Shown here: piece after piece, positions 46,330-54,864 of the stretch
Layout of the letters: the number at the start of each line of letters is the position of its first letter
Position numbering within the stretch: the first letter of the stretch is position 1
Origin: CAZBBC01 sp964489835
GTDB taxonomy: Bacteria > Calditrichota > Calditrichia > JAJRVZ01
DNA: 64,000 nucleotides
Reading direction: 5' to 3'
Assembly (NCBI GenBank): GCA_964489835.1
Contig: CAZBBC010000007.1
Coordinates: 23,182-87,181 of the forward strand
Translations under genes and position numbers: made by a program
The notes under the pieces: generated by a model
The model's database searches: none
Told to the model about the DNA's origin: nothing
Seen by the model: only the letters and a program-made list of their open reading frames with translations

Positions 46330-47184
46330 CTAAATTTTATAGAAATGAAGATCCGGGATAAATTCAGTATATCCATAAAAGAATGCATAATTGTAAAATT
46401 CAATCAATCCTTCCTTTTCTCGATCTGAAAAGGTAAAAGAAAGATTTTTTGTCAGATAATCATGATAAAACACCCAATTTTCCTTGTGTTTACTTGCAAA
46501 ATCTTTTGATATTTTCTCAAGATTTTTTTCTCCCAGTTCATAGGAAAATCGTATCACTCTTAGATCGTCAGAAGTAATCGTAAATTCTCTACCCGCCCAG
46601 AAGGCATAGACAAATGGTAAACCGGTCATGTCCTGCCATTCCTCATTCAAGTCCATCCGACTGCGGTATGACCGATAGTAATCCAATGCTTTTTCACCGA
46701 CAATAAGAGCGGCTTCTGCTTTTAAAAACATATCATCGATATCCGCGGACATATTGATATAATCAGGAGAAAGCATATATTTTTCCCTCATCAGGATTTT
46801 TAACAGAATGCTTTCACTGGTTGCTTCATCATCGATAGCGATCGTCCGGATATCTTTTAGTCCTTTTTTAAAAAACAACTGTACATGTTTAATTTTCTCC
46901 GGGGATGTCAGACAGAGATTAGGAACAATATGCCAGGATTCCTTTTTCAACGCATAGTCGAGGGATGAAATAAGTGCGATCTCGATTTCACCTTCACGTA
47001 GTTTATGAGCATTTTCTTTTATATTTGAATAACTGACTTTTAATTCATGTTTAAAAGATTTCAAACCAAAGCCATAGACCAATGGAGAGAACGGTATCGA
47101 ATCAATCATTCCGATTATTCTCGTCTCCCCCGTTATCTTTTTATCTATTTTTTTTGAATGTTGGAACAAATCTTGTGAATCCAT
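46330..47184 (-). CDS. MqnA/MqnD-like periplasmic-binding-fold protein (menaquinone pathway?)
   Basis: The 284-residue protein resembles MqnA chorismate dehydratase of the futalosine menaquinone pathway: an opening I-G-M-I-D-S-I-P-F-S-P-L-V-Y-G-F, G-E-I-E-I-A-L-I-S-S-L-D-Y, then A-L-I-V-G-E-K-A-L-D-Y and W-Q-D-M-T-G-L-P-F-V-Y-A-F-W. The last is the family's best-known motif. No other menaquinone genes are near, so this could be a divergent relative with another role. It lies 15 bp after the barrel-protein gene in the same orientation. Confidence 0.75.
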   Translation of the reverse strand: MDSQDLFQHSKKIDKKITGETRIIGMIDSIPFSPLVYGFGLKSFKHELKVSYSNIKENAHKLREGEIEIALISSLDYALKKESWHIVPNLCLTSPEKIKHVQLFFKKGLKDIRTIAIDDEATSESILLKILMREKYMLSPDYINMSADIDDMFLKAEAALIVGEKALDYYRSYRSRMDLNEEWQDMTGLPFVYAFWAGREFTITSDDLRVIRFSYELGEKNLEKISKDFASKHKENWVFYHDYLTKNLSFTFSDREKEGLIEFYNYAFFYGYTEFIPDLHFYKI

Positions 47185-47199
47185 ATCAATTTTATCTTC

Positions 47200-47775
47200 C
47201 TATTCAATCAGAAACATGGTCGCCCCGAGAATAAGACGAATTCCGGTCAAAGGAATCTTTTCCTTTAGAACATCATTTATATAGCTATGCTGTAAAGATA
47301 ATTCCACAGAACAACTATAGTAAGAACCGATCTGCCAGGCACTGCCCAGAATAACCTCCGGTAAAAAAACAGAATCGGTAAAATCAAAAAAATCTTTATC
47401 AGCATTAACAGTGACCAGACTTCCTCCAATCCCAGTGTAAAATGATATTTCTCCTATTCTTTTTATTGTGGTTAAAAAGTTTAAAGTAAGATAATTATAC
47501 CTGAACCATGTATTTAGGACAAAAGGTAATTCGATCTCGTTGGTATAATGCCGGTAAGCATATCGTCCGTCGATGACAAATGAATCACTAATCCGAATGA
47601 GATTGTGTCTGATGAATAATTCATACCCCAATCCAGCCTTGAAATTATTGCCCGTAGGTTCTGATTCCAGAATTCCAGGATAGGACATACCTCCGGCCGC
47701 ACCAATGCCAAACTGTGATAAACCGGGCTTTACAGCAAGAAGCATAAAAAATATAACTATCCATAATTTTTTCAT
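47200..47775 (-). CDS. Outer-membrane beta-barrel-like protein
   Basis: The 191-residue protein has a signal peptide (I-V-I-F-F-M-L-L-A-V-K-P-G-L-S-Q) followed by glycine-rich, alternating strands (F-G-I-G-A-A-G-G-M-S-Y-P-G; Y-E-L-F-I-R-H-N-L) as in small porin-like barrels. Size fits an eight-stranded barrel. No substrate is visible. It precedes the MqnA-like gene by 15 bp and is probably co-transcribed with it. Confidence 0.72.
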   Translation of the reverse strand: MKKLWIVIFFMLLAVKPGLSQFGIGAAGGMSYPGILESEPTGNNFKAGLGYELFIRHNLIRISDSFVIDGRYAYRHYTNEIELPFVLNTWFRYNYLTLNFLTTIKRIGEISFYTGIGGSLVTVNADKDFFDFTDSVFLPEVILGSAWQIGSYYSCSVELSLQHSYINDVLKEKIPLTGIRLILGATMFLIE

Positions 47776-47958
47776 GAAATTCTACTCCATAATATAATTT
47801 TTAATTTAAAAGCAGGTCCTCTCAAATGCAAATGAGCCAAATAATGTGATTCTGATCTCAATGATTAATTAGAGAAATAAAATTTTTTAAAATATATTAC
47901 ATTTAATAAATTACTGGACAATTCAAATACAGGTAAATAAAATTTCAAACCCATTCAA

Positions 47959-49002
47959 ATGAGCGATAAAAAAAACAGGAAATACTCTGTTATTATCCCC
48001 TCTTATAACCGGGTGGATGAGATAGAAGAACTCGTAAAATCTATCCAAAATATAAATTTTGATAGAAATCGTTTTGAAGTTATAATTATCGATGATGGCT
48101 CCACCGACCATACCCTCAAATTCCTCGATAAATATAAATCAGAATCAAATTATAGCCTCACCTATTATTCGCAAAAAAATCAGGGTCCGGGAGCAGCCCG
48201 TAACACGGGAATCACAAAGGCATCCGGTGATTTTTTTATTTTTGTTGATTCAGACTGTACTGTTCCTGACAACTGGCTTTTAGAAATAGATATCATCCTC
48301 GAGAAAGAAAATGCGGATGCTTTTGGAGGTCCGGATACATTTAGAGATGATTTCCCCGCCTTGTTAAAAGCAATCAATTACAGCATGACTTCTTTTCTAA
48401 CGACCGGAGGACTGCGGGGTAAAAAAGGAAAAAAATTTGCAAAATTTTACCCACGTTCCTTCAATATGGGTCTAAGCCGTCAATTGTGGGAAAAGATCGG
48501 TGGTTTTGGATCCCTCCGACATGGTCAGGATATAGAATTTAGCAATCGAATTATAAAGAGCAGTGCTAAAGTATCATTTGTGGATTCAGCCCCGGTTTTT
48601 CATAAAAGACGGACCAATCTTCGCCGATTTTATAAGCAGGTCTTTAACTGGGGAGTCGCCCGGATAAATCTCTTTACGATCGATCCCTCAATGCTTGAGC
48701 CCCTGCATACCATGCCGGCACTGGTTACTCTGGCGACCCTGATAATAGGTATCCTGGCTATATTTATCGAACCCATACGTACGGTTTTCTTGGCCGGATT
48801 AATCATGGCAGCACTAATACTTATTTTCGCCATCCTCGATTCAGTGCGCATATACCGGGGAATAAAACCCGCTCTGTATCTTCCCCTGATTATGCCCGCT
48901 CAAATATTAGGATATGGTCTTGGATTTCTTTATAATTTCGTCCGAAGAGTAATTTTCAAAAAAGAGGAAAAAGCAGGTTTCAAAAAAAACTATTATAAAT
49001 AA
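47959..49002 (+). CDS. Glycosyltransferase family 2 with C-terminal membrane helices
   Basis: The 347-residue protein has the GT2 features S-V-I-I-P-S-Y-N-R near the start, I-I-D-D-G-S-T-D (about 42-49), and the metal-binding V-D-S-D-C (about 95). Two or three hydrophobic segments (about 255-330) anchor it to the membrane. It probably transfers a sugar to a lipid-linked acceptor. It opens the surface-polysaccharide cluster and precedes the YfhO-like gene by 9 bp. Confidence 0.9.
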   Translation: MSDKKNRKYSVIIPSYNRVDEIEELVKSIQNINFDRNRFEVIIIDDGSTDHTLKFLDKYKSESNYSLTYYSQKNQGPGAARNTGITKASGDFFIFVDSDCTVPDNWLLEIDIILEKENADAFGGPDTFRDDFPALLKAINYSMTSFLTTGGLRGKKGKKFAKFYPRSFNMGLSRQLWEKIGGFGSLRHGQDIEFSNRIIKSSAKVSFVDSAPVFHKRRTNLRRFYKQVFNWGVARINLFTIDPSMLEPLHTMPALVTLATLIIGILAIFIEPIRTVFLAGLIMAALILIFAILDSVRIYRGIKPALYLPLIMPAQILGYGLGFLYNFVRRVIFKKEEKAGFKKNYYK

Positions 49003-49011
49003 GAGGAACTT

Positions 49012-51558
49012 ATGGCAAAATCTAAAAAGCGTGAAAATAAAATATATAAATCGAAAACGAAATCAAAAAATTTATTGATACTTTCATCGATACAACAGGA
49101 CATTTTTTTTCTTGCTGCCCTAGTTGTTTTATTGTTTATTCTCTTTAAACCGCTGGTGATTGATGGATTATCACCACAAGGGGCCGATGTCGTTGGTACG
49201 CTCGGGGCTACCCATCAGGTATCGGAATATTCCAAAGAAACAGGTGAACCGGCTTTATGGAATCCATATTTATTTTCCGGTATGCCTCAGTATCATCGCA
49301 AAAGTGCGGTTACTTTCTCGATTGATACCATTCTCAGCTATTTATCAAGACTATTCAGTGCTGTGTTTATATATTATCTTTTTGGTGCCTTTGGCCTTTA
49401 TGCCCTTTTTCGTTATTTAAAAATGTCACCTTTGATCAGCTTTTTATCTACCATCATCTTTATTTTAATGCCCCATTACAAATCTCTCTATACTGAGGGA
49501 CATATGGCTAAATTACGCGCCATAATGTTTTTACCCTGGGTACTGCTGGTATTTTTATATTTCCTGGATAAAAGAAGCATATTGTCAGCCGCAATATTTG
49601 CAATCATCTTCGGGGCACAGATTCGTACCCAGCATTACCAGATTGTATTTTATACCGCCTTATTGATTTTTGCCGTAGGTGTTTACCCGATGTTAAAAGA
49701 TTTGTTGGAAAAAAAATATCTGATTTTCAGCAAATCCACCGTTTTACTCCTGGCCGCCATCACGCTCGGTATTACAATGTCATCTCAGCCCCTGTTTCTG
49801 GCCAAGGAATATATCCCCTATTCCAAACGCGGCAAAACAACCATTAATTTGAATGATAAGAATAGACAAAGTGAGGAAAGATCAACCTCTGATGGTGTTC
49901 AAATTGAATATGCAACGCAATGGTCAACCCATCCTTCCGAGCTGTTAACCTGGTTCATTCCCAGAGTCTATGGTGGTATGTCAGGAGAAAAATACACCGG
50001 TGACGAGGTTACCCAATTGAGAAACCGTGTGATACCAGGGTACTGGGGACATATGCCTTTTACACAGAGTTATGAATATATGGGTGTTATTTCTCTCATT
50101 CTGGCCATTATCGGAATCTATGCTTACAGAAAGAATACATTTATTCTCGGTTTGCTGATACTGGCTCTCTTCTTTATCCTCTTATCTTTTGGCAGGCATT
50201 TCATTTCCTTCTACAGTCTGTTTTATGATCATTTTCCCTTCTTTAATAAGTTTCGGGCGCCGGTAATGAGTGTAACTGTAACCTCTTTTATTGTCGCTCT
50301 TCTTGCTGCCTACGGATTAAAGTACCTCTCCTCACTTCCGGGCATACAGACAATAAAGGAGAACAAACCCGTTTTATATATATTTGCTGGCTTTATCATA
50401 CTTGGAATTGTTGTCGCTCTTGCCGCCCAGGGATTCAGTTATACAAATGTCAGAGATAACTACGATCCCCGGGTGATTGAACTTTTTAAATCCGCCCGTA
50501 AAGAAATCTTCACAAAAGACCTGATACGTTATTTTATACTTGTCATACTTGCCGGCGGGGCGGTTTTCGCCTACCTGTTTCGAAAGATATCCTATGGATT
50601 CATGCTTTTATTCCTAAGCATTTTTATCCTGTTTGACCTGCTCGATATTCAGTCCCGTTATCTTGGCAAATACATTGATGTTCAGAAGCTGGAAAAACAA
50701 TATTTCAAAAAGACGGATACGGACCGCTTTTTACTGGCCGATGAAAAACCCTATCGAATTTTTCCCATGGGAAAAATGTTCAGTGATAATCGGTGGGCCT
50801 ATTATCACCAGACAATCGGTGGATACTCAGCAATTAAAATGTATGCTGTCGAAGAGCTAATAGCCAATAATCTTTATAACGGATGGGATAAACAACTGCC
50901 GGTGAATTTTAATGTGTTAAAAATACTTAATACCAAATATATCATTACCGGTCAGAAATTCAATGATAACCGGATTACATTGGTTTCTGAAGACAAGCAG
51001 AATCAGTCATATACCTATTTATTTAAAGAGCAACTTGCGCGCGGTTTCTTTGTCGGTAATTATAAGATCATTGAAGACGAATACGAGCGGTTGGCCTATA
51101 TTAATGATAAGAATTTTGATCCTTCGATAACCGCAATCCTGGAAGAACCACCCCAGGAAACCTTTGGCAAACCCGATTCCAGCTGGGTCATTGTTAACTT
51201 CCTGAATCCAAATGAAAGGCGCTTTAATGTTTTTTCTGACCGGAAAACCCTTTTTGTCATTTCTGAAATTTATTATCCACCGGGTTGGAATATATATATG
51301 GACGGTCAAGTAGTAGAGAAAATATACAAGACGGATCATGCCATACAGTCAATCATATTGCCTCCGGGTAACCATCAGGTTGACCTTCGCTTTGCGCCCA
51401 AATCTTATTATCAGTATATAAAACTATCGTATGCCTCGGCGGGATTGTTATACTTTGTTATTATTCTATCTCTGATGATGACCTATAAAGATAAATGGAT
51501 GCATCTGTTAAAAAAAACCGCACCAACCGAAATAAAAGGCCTTAAGAAAGATAGCTGA
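49012..51558 (+). CDS. YfhO-like multi-pass membrane protein
   Basis: This 848-residue protein has many hydrophobic segments in its first two thirds and a soluble C-terminal part (Y-P-P-G-W-N-I-Y-M-D-G...L-P-P-G-N-H-Q-V-D-L-R-F-A-P), as in the YfhO family. The lumenal E-P-A-L-W-N-P-Y-L-F-S-G-M-P-Q motif is typical. YfhO relatives are GT-C-fold proteins linked to glycosylation of wall or membrane glycans. It stands directly after a GT2 gene. Confidence 0.88.
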   Translation: MAKSKKRENKIYKSKTKSKNLLILSSIQQDIFFLAALVVLLFILFKPLVIDGLSPQGADVVGTLGATHQVSEYSKETGEPALWNPYLFSGMPQYHRKSAVTFSIDTILSYLSRLFSAVFIYYLFGAFGLYALFRYLKMSPLISFLSTIIFILMPHYKSLYTEGHMAKLRAIMFLPWVLLVFLYFLDKRSILSAAIFAIIFGAQIRTQHYQIVFYTALLIFAVGVYPMLKDLLEKKYLIFSKSTVLLLAAITLGITMSSQPLFLAKEYIPYSKRGKTTINLNDKNRQSEERSTSDGVQIEYATQWSTHPSELLTWFIPRVYGGMSGEKYTGDEVTQLRNRVIPGYWGHMPFTQSYEYMGVISLILAIIGIYAYRKNTFILGLLILALFFILLSFGRHFISFYSLFYDHFPFFNKFRAPVMSVTVTSFIVALLAAYGLKYLSSLPGIQTIKENKPVLYIFAGFIILGIVVALAAQGFSYTNVRDNYDPRVIELFKSARKEIFTKDLIRYFILVILAGGAVFAYLFRKISYGFMLLFLSIFILFDLLDIQSRYLGKYIDVQKLEKQYFKKTDTDRFLLADEKPYRIFPMGKMFSDNRWAYYHQTIGGYSAIKMYAVEELIANNLYNGWDKQLPVNFNVLKILNTKYIITGQKFNDNRITLVSEDKQNQSYTYLFKEQLARGFFVGNYKIIEDEYERLAYINDKNFDPSITAILEEPPQETFGKPDSSWVIVNFLNPNERRFNVFSDRKTLFVISEIYYPPGWNIYMDGQVVEKIYKTDHAIQSIILPPGNHQVDLRFAPKSYYQYIKLSYASAGLLYFVIILSLMMTYKDKWMHLLKKTAPTEIKGLKKDS

Positions 51559-51645
51559 CCCTCCCCCTCCAGCCCCTCCCTGTCCCCGATTTAATCGGGG
51601 ACAGGGAGGGGTGGACCGCGATAGCGGGACGGGGTGGGTTATTAA
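51555..51645. repeat. Perfect 18-bp-stem hairpin of a dispersed repeat
   Basis: CCCCTCCCTGTCCCCGAT (51573-51590) and its exact inverse (51594-51611) are separated by three bases. The repeat carries outer ends of the form CTGACCC...GACGGGGTGGGTT. A copy of one arm lies at 6151-6180, and a related end near 46195. It may stop transcription after the YfhO-like gene but looks primarily like a dispersed repeat. Confidence 0.75.
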
Positions 51646-51672
51646 TCTAACGAATTTCTAAACTGATCACTA

Positions 51673-52956
51673 ATGAAAAAAGTTTTAATCATAACCTATT
51701 ACTGGCCGCCTGCCGGGGGACCTGGAGTCCAACGGATTACAAAATTTGTTAAACATCTGCCTGAATTCGGATGGCAACCAATCATCCTGACCGTTATGAA
51801 TCCCACAAGCCCGGCCAAAGATGAAAGTTTGCTAAAAGATATTCCAAAAATTTGTAAGGTATATAAAACAAAGGCATTGGAGCCATTCAACCTTTACAGA
51901 TTCTTCACCGGAAAAAAGAAACATGAAAATTTAGCCAAAGATATTATCATTAAAAGACCGGACGAGAATATCAGTGAAAAAATTTCCCGTATCATAAGGG
52001 CCAATTTTTTTATTCCCGATGCCCGTGTGGGCTGGATTCCGCTAATGGTGAAGGAAGGGAAAAAAATAATAATAAAAGAGCATCCGCAGGTGATCTTCAG
52101 TACATCACCGCCCCATTCTTTGCAGTTGGGCGCCAAAAGGCTTGCCCAAAAAAGCGGCATTAAATGGATTGCCGATTTTAGAGATCCCTGGATTGAAGCT
52201 TATTGGGAAAGCGAAATCGAAAGAATTCATCCGATTAGCCGCCTGAATGAAAAACTGGAATTAGAGGTTCTGAAACGAGCGAATACCATAACAACCGTCA
52301 GCGATGGTATTAGTAATTTTCTGAACGCTAAAATGAGTAATCGATATGTGACACTCTTTTCAGGTTATGAAGATATTAACACCCAAGTCACCCAATCAGA
52401 AAATTTTAACATGGTATATCTTGGAAATATGAGCAAGTATCAATCACCTGAACCTATTTTACAAGCGATCAAGTCGTTGCCTGCGGATATAAAATCTGCT
52501 ATTCGGTTATCTTTCATCGGGAAAATATCCGAGATGTTTCAAAAGCGTTTTAAGGATTTGGATGATTTTCAATTTACAATTGAGGATTATATGCCGCACA
52601 GCGATATGATGCGCAAAGCCCGTTCTGCTAGTCTCCTTTTCTTAATTAACCCACCTGTTGTTTATGATGAAGGTCTGGTAACCGCAAAAATATTTGATTA
52701 TTTATCTTTGCGCAAACCAATCCTGGCCATCGGCAATAAAAACGGTGCCCTCGACCATATTCTCACAGAGACGGAAAGTGGTCGTGTATTTAACCCGGAT
52801 GAAATCGATCAAATGTCCGCTTATATAAAAAGAATTTTCACCGGGTGGGATAAGGATAAATATACACTGCTCGGAGAAAATAAATTTCTAAAAAAATACA
52901 ACGTTAAAAACAATGTCAAGAAATTAGTGGACCTTTTTGAAAATTCAACAATATAA
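51673..52956 (+). CDS. Glycosyltransferase, family 4-like
   Basis: The 427-residue protein has the N-terminal Y-Y-W-P-P-A-G-G-P-G-V-Q-R motif of GT4-type enzymes, a middle L-G-N-M-S-K-Y-Q-S-P, and the C-terminal D-E-G-L-V-T-A-K-I-F-D-Y-L-S-L-R-K-P-I-L-A region that binds the sugar nucleotide. It is likely cytoplasmic and membrane-associated. Sugar and acceptor are unknown. Confidence 0.88.
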   Translation: MKKVLIITYYWPPAGGPGVQRITKFVKHLPEFGWQPIILTVMNPTSPAKDESLLKDIPKICKVYKTKALEPFNLYRFFTGKKKHENLAKDIIIKRPDENISEKISRIIRANFFIPDARVGWIPLMVKEGKKIIIKEHPQVIFSTSPPHSLQLGAKRLAQKSGIKWIADFRDPWIEAYWESEIERIHPISRLNEKLELEVLKRANTITTVSDGISNFLNAKMSNRYVTLFSGYEDINTQVTQSENFNMVYLGNMSKYQSPEPILQAIKSLPADIKSAIRLSFIGKISEMFQKRFKDLDDFQFTIEDYMPHSDMMRKARSASLLFLINPPVVYDEGLVTAKIFDYLSLRKPILAIGNKNGALDHILTETESGRVFNPDEIDQMSAYIKRIFTGWDKDKYTLLGENKFLKKYNVKNNVKKLVDLFENSTI

Positions 52957-53050
52957 CTGTCCCGATAGGGACAAAATATTTATAGAAATCAGATAATCCA
53001 ATATTCTAAAGTCCCTGTAGGGATGAAATATTATAATCATAGCCAATACC
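52957..53050. repeat. Short dispersed repeat (GTCCCTGTAGGGATGAAATATT type)
   Basis: CTGTCCCGATAGGGACAAAA, then AAGTCCCTGTAGGGATGAAA 50 bp later, form a direct pair of small palindromes. This repeat type is common in FCB-group genomes. Confidence 0.5.
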
Positions 53051-53139
53051 AACACACAAATTTTTATTCCGTGTGCTCTGCCTGCCCACCTTTGGCGTGG
53101 TGGTTATAGTTGAAAATACCCATGAGGGAGGAGACAAAT

Positions 53140-53607
53140 ATGCATCAGCCCGAGATAAAAAAGATTGCCATTCGAGATGTCAAATTTGGAATGAATGTTG
53201 TTATCGTCGAACCGGTAAATCTGTATGAATGTGAAATCGGCGACAATTGTTTTATCGGACCCTTTGTCGAGATCCAGAAAAATACTTTCATCGGAAAAAA
53301 TTGCCGCATACAATCTCATGCCTTTATTTGTGAACTCGTCACTATTGGAAATAACTGTTTTATATCCCATGGCGTCAAGTTTATTAATGATTTGTTTCGT
53401 ACTGGTGGGCCGGCCTATGGAAAGGAAGAACTGTGGAAGAAAACCAAAATCGGAAATAATGTCTCTATTGGCACCAACGCCACCATTCTTCCTGTTAAGA
53501 TATCAGATGATGTTGTCATTGGTGCCGGAAGCGTTGTTACAAAAGATATATTAAAGCCGGGAATTTATGCCGGAAATCCGGCCCGAAAAGTGAGAGGGAT
53601 CGAGTGA
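53140..53607 (+). CDS. Hexapeptide-repeat acyltransferase (WbpD/WlbB-like)
   Basis: The 155-residue protein is made of left-handed beta-helix hexapeptide repeats (I-G-D-N-C-F-I-G-P-F-V-E-I; I-G-K-N-C-R-I-Q-S-H-A-F-I; I-G-N-N-V-S-I-G-T-N-A-T-I-L). It closely resembles acetyltransferases that N-acetylate the 3-amino group of UDP-sugars in polysaccharide synthesis. I chose the ATG at 53140 with GGGAGGAGA just upstream; a TTG at 53110 would add 10 unlikely residues. The next gene overlaps it by 4 bp. Confidence 0.85.
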   Translation: MHQPEIKKIAIRDVKFGMNVVIVEPVNLYECEIGDNCFIGPFVEIQKNTFIGKNCRIQSHAFICELVTIGNNCFISHGVKFINDLFRTGGPAYGKEELWKKTKIGNNVSIGTNATILPVKISDDVVIGAGSVVTKDILKPGIYAGNPARKVRGIE

Positions 53608-54599
53608 GCCTGAAGAAAAAATTCTTCATGTTAAACAAATTCATTAATGATTTAAATTCTCCGAAGAACCGGTATCGTCTTGCAGAAGATCTGCATTCGC
53701 CGGTACTGGGTGATTATTATTTTGTTTTTGATGAAGACAGAGTCAGGGCTGGTAAGGATCAGAAATTAATCAGCAAATTTGATAGCGATGGCATACCTCT
53801 TAATAAAACATATATTGATGTAACAGAAAAAGAATATGTCTATTTTCCTATTTCCATCGGTCAGGTTGGATTATCTGTTTATCACACCTATTTAATATCC
53901 AAATCTGAACACGATAAACAGAGATATCTCAAATTTGCGGAATGGTTCCGGACACATGCTGTTGTTGAAAAGGAATTGGGCGCACGCTGGTTAACCGATG
54001 TACCCTTGCCCCAATACCGGAATCCCGGCCCCTGGCCTTCCGCTTTTTCGCAAAGCCGGGCCATCTCTATTTTACTACGCGGTTACCAGTTAACTGAAAA
54101 TGAAAAATATCTTCAATTGGCTGAAGAGGCACTGCTTTCATATACAAAACCGGTGTCGGAAGGAGGAGTAACATCATTTACCACCCACGGGCCATTTTAC
54201 GAAGAGTACACCGCTGAACAACCCACACTGGTGCTCAACGGGATGATATTTGCCTTATTCGGTATCATGGATTTCATACGTGTATATCCGGAAAATGCGA
54301 TCGCTAAAAAGATATATGATAATGGGATCGAAACATTAAAGAAAATTCTACCGGAATTTGACATGGAATATTGGACCCGTTATAATCTCTGTCAGGCAAA
54401 GTGGTATCCAGAAATTGATCCGGCAACAGTGGGATACCAGCGACTTCATATCAGCCAATTGGAGGTTCTCTATCGATTTACTAACGATAAACTATTTAAA
54501 AAATATGCAGAAATATTTCGAAACCAGGATACGCTTTTTAACGCCATCAAGATGTATTCCGTTAAATATAAATCGTTAAAAAAACTGAACAGACTTTGA
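53604..54599 (+). CDS. D-glucuronyl C5-epimerase-like protein
   Basis: The 331-residue protein resembles the C-terminal catalytic part of heparan/alginate-type glucuronyl C5-epimerases: P-W-P-S-A-F-S-Q-S-R-A-I-S-I-L-L-R-G-Y, F-Y-E-E-Y, V-L-N-G-M-I-F-A-L-F-G, and E-Y-W-T-R-Y-N-L. It would convert D-glucuronate to L-iduronate-like residues in a glycan. Its GTG start at 53604 overlaps the previous stop. Its presence suggests that the surface glycan carries uronic acids. Confidence 0.82.
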   Translation: MSLKKKFFMLNKFINDLNSPKNRYRLAEDLHSPVLGDYYFVFDEDRVRAGKDQKLISKFDSDGIPLNKTYIDVTEKEYVYFPISIGQVGLSVYHTYLISKSEHDKQRYLKFAEWFRTHAVVEKELGARWLTDVPLPQYRNPGPWPSAFSQSRAISILLRGYQLTENEKYLQLAEEALLSYTKPVSEGGVTSFTTHGPFYEEYTAEQPTLVLNGMIFALFGIMDFIRVYPENAIAKKIYDNGIETLKKILPEFDMEYWTRYNLCQAKWYPEIDPATVGYQRLHISQLEVLYRFTNDKLFKKYAEIFRNQDTLFNAIKMYSVKYKSLKKLNRL

Positions 54600-54864
54600 A
54601 TTCCTTATTAAAAAACTCGGTGAGATTCACCTGGCATTTATACGCGGGGATTACACCATTGGTAAAGATTCAGGTTTAATTGATCTGGTTATTGTCGGGG
54701 ATCACATCAATCTTAAGGAACTCAACCGCGTAAAAAACAAAACAGAACAATTAATAAAGCGAAAAATATCGGTTTTAATATTAGAAAAATCTGAATATTT
54801 AAAACTGGAACAAAATTTCCAGAAGGATAAAATGTTGACTCTGATGAAAGGAAAATTGTCTTGA
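54589..54864 (+). pseudogene. Truncated nucleotidyltransferase-like fragment (ArsR-NT type)
   Basis: A short open frame encodes E-F-L-I-K-K-L-G-E-I-H-L-A-F-I-R-G-D-Y, G-K-D-S-G-L-I-D-L-V-I-V-G, and later K-R-K-I-S-V-L-I-L-E-K-S-E. This matches the C-terminal half of small winged-helix/nucleotidyltransferase-like proteins found in glycan clusters of FCB bacteria. No ATG, GTG or TTG start exists for this part; a TGA precedes it and it overlaps the end of the epimerase gene. The N-terminal winged helix is missing. Its stop overlaps the TTG start of the next gene, so it was once part of the operon. Confidence 0.5.
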
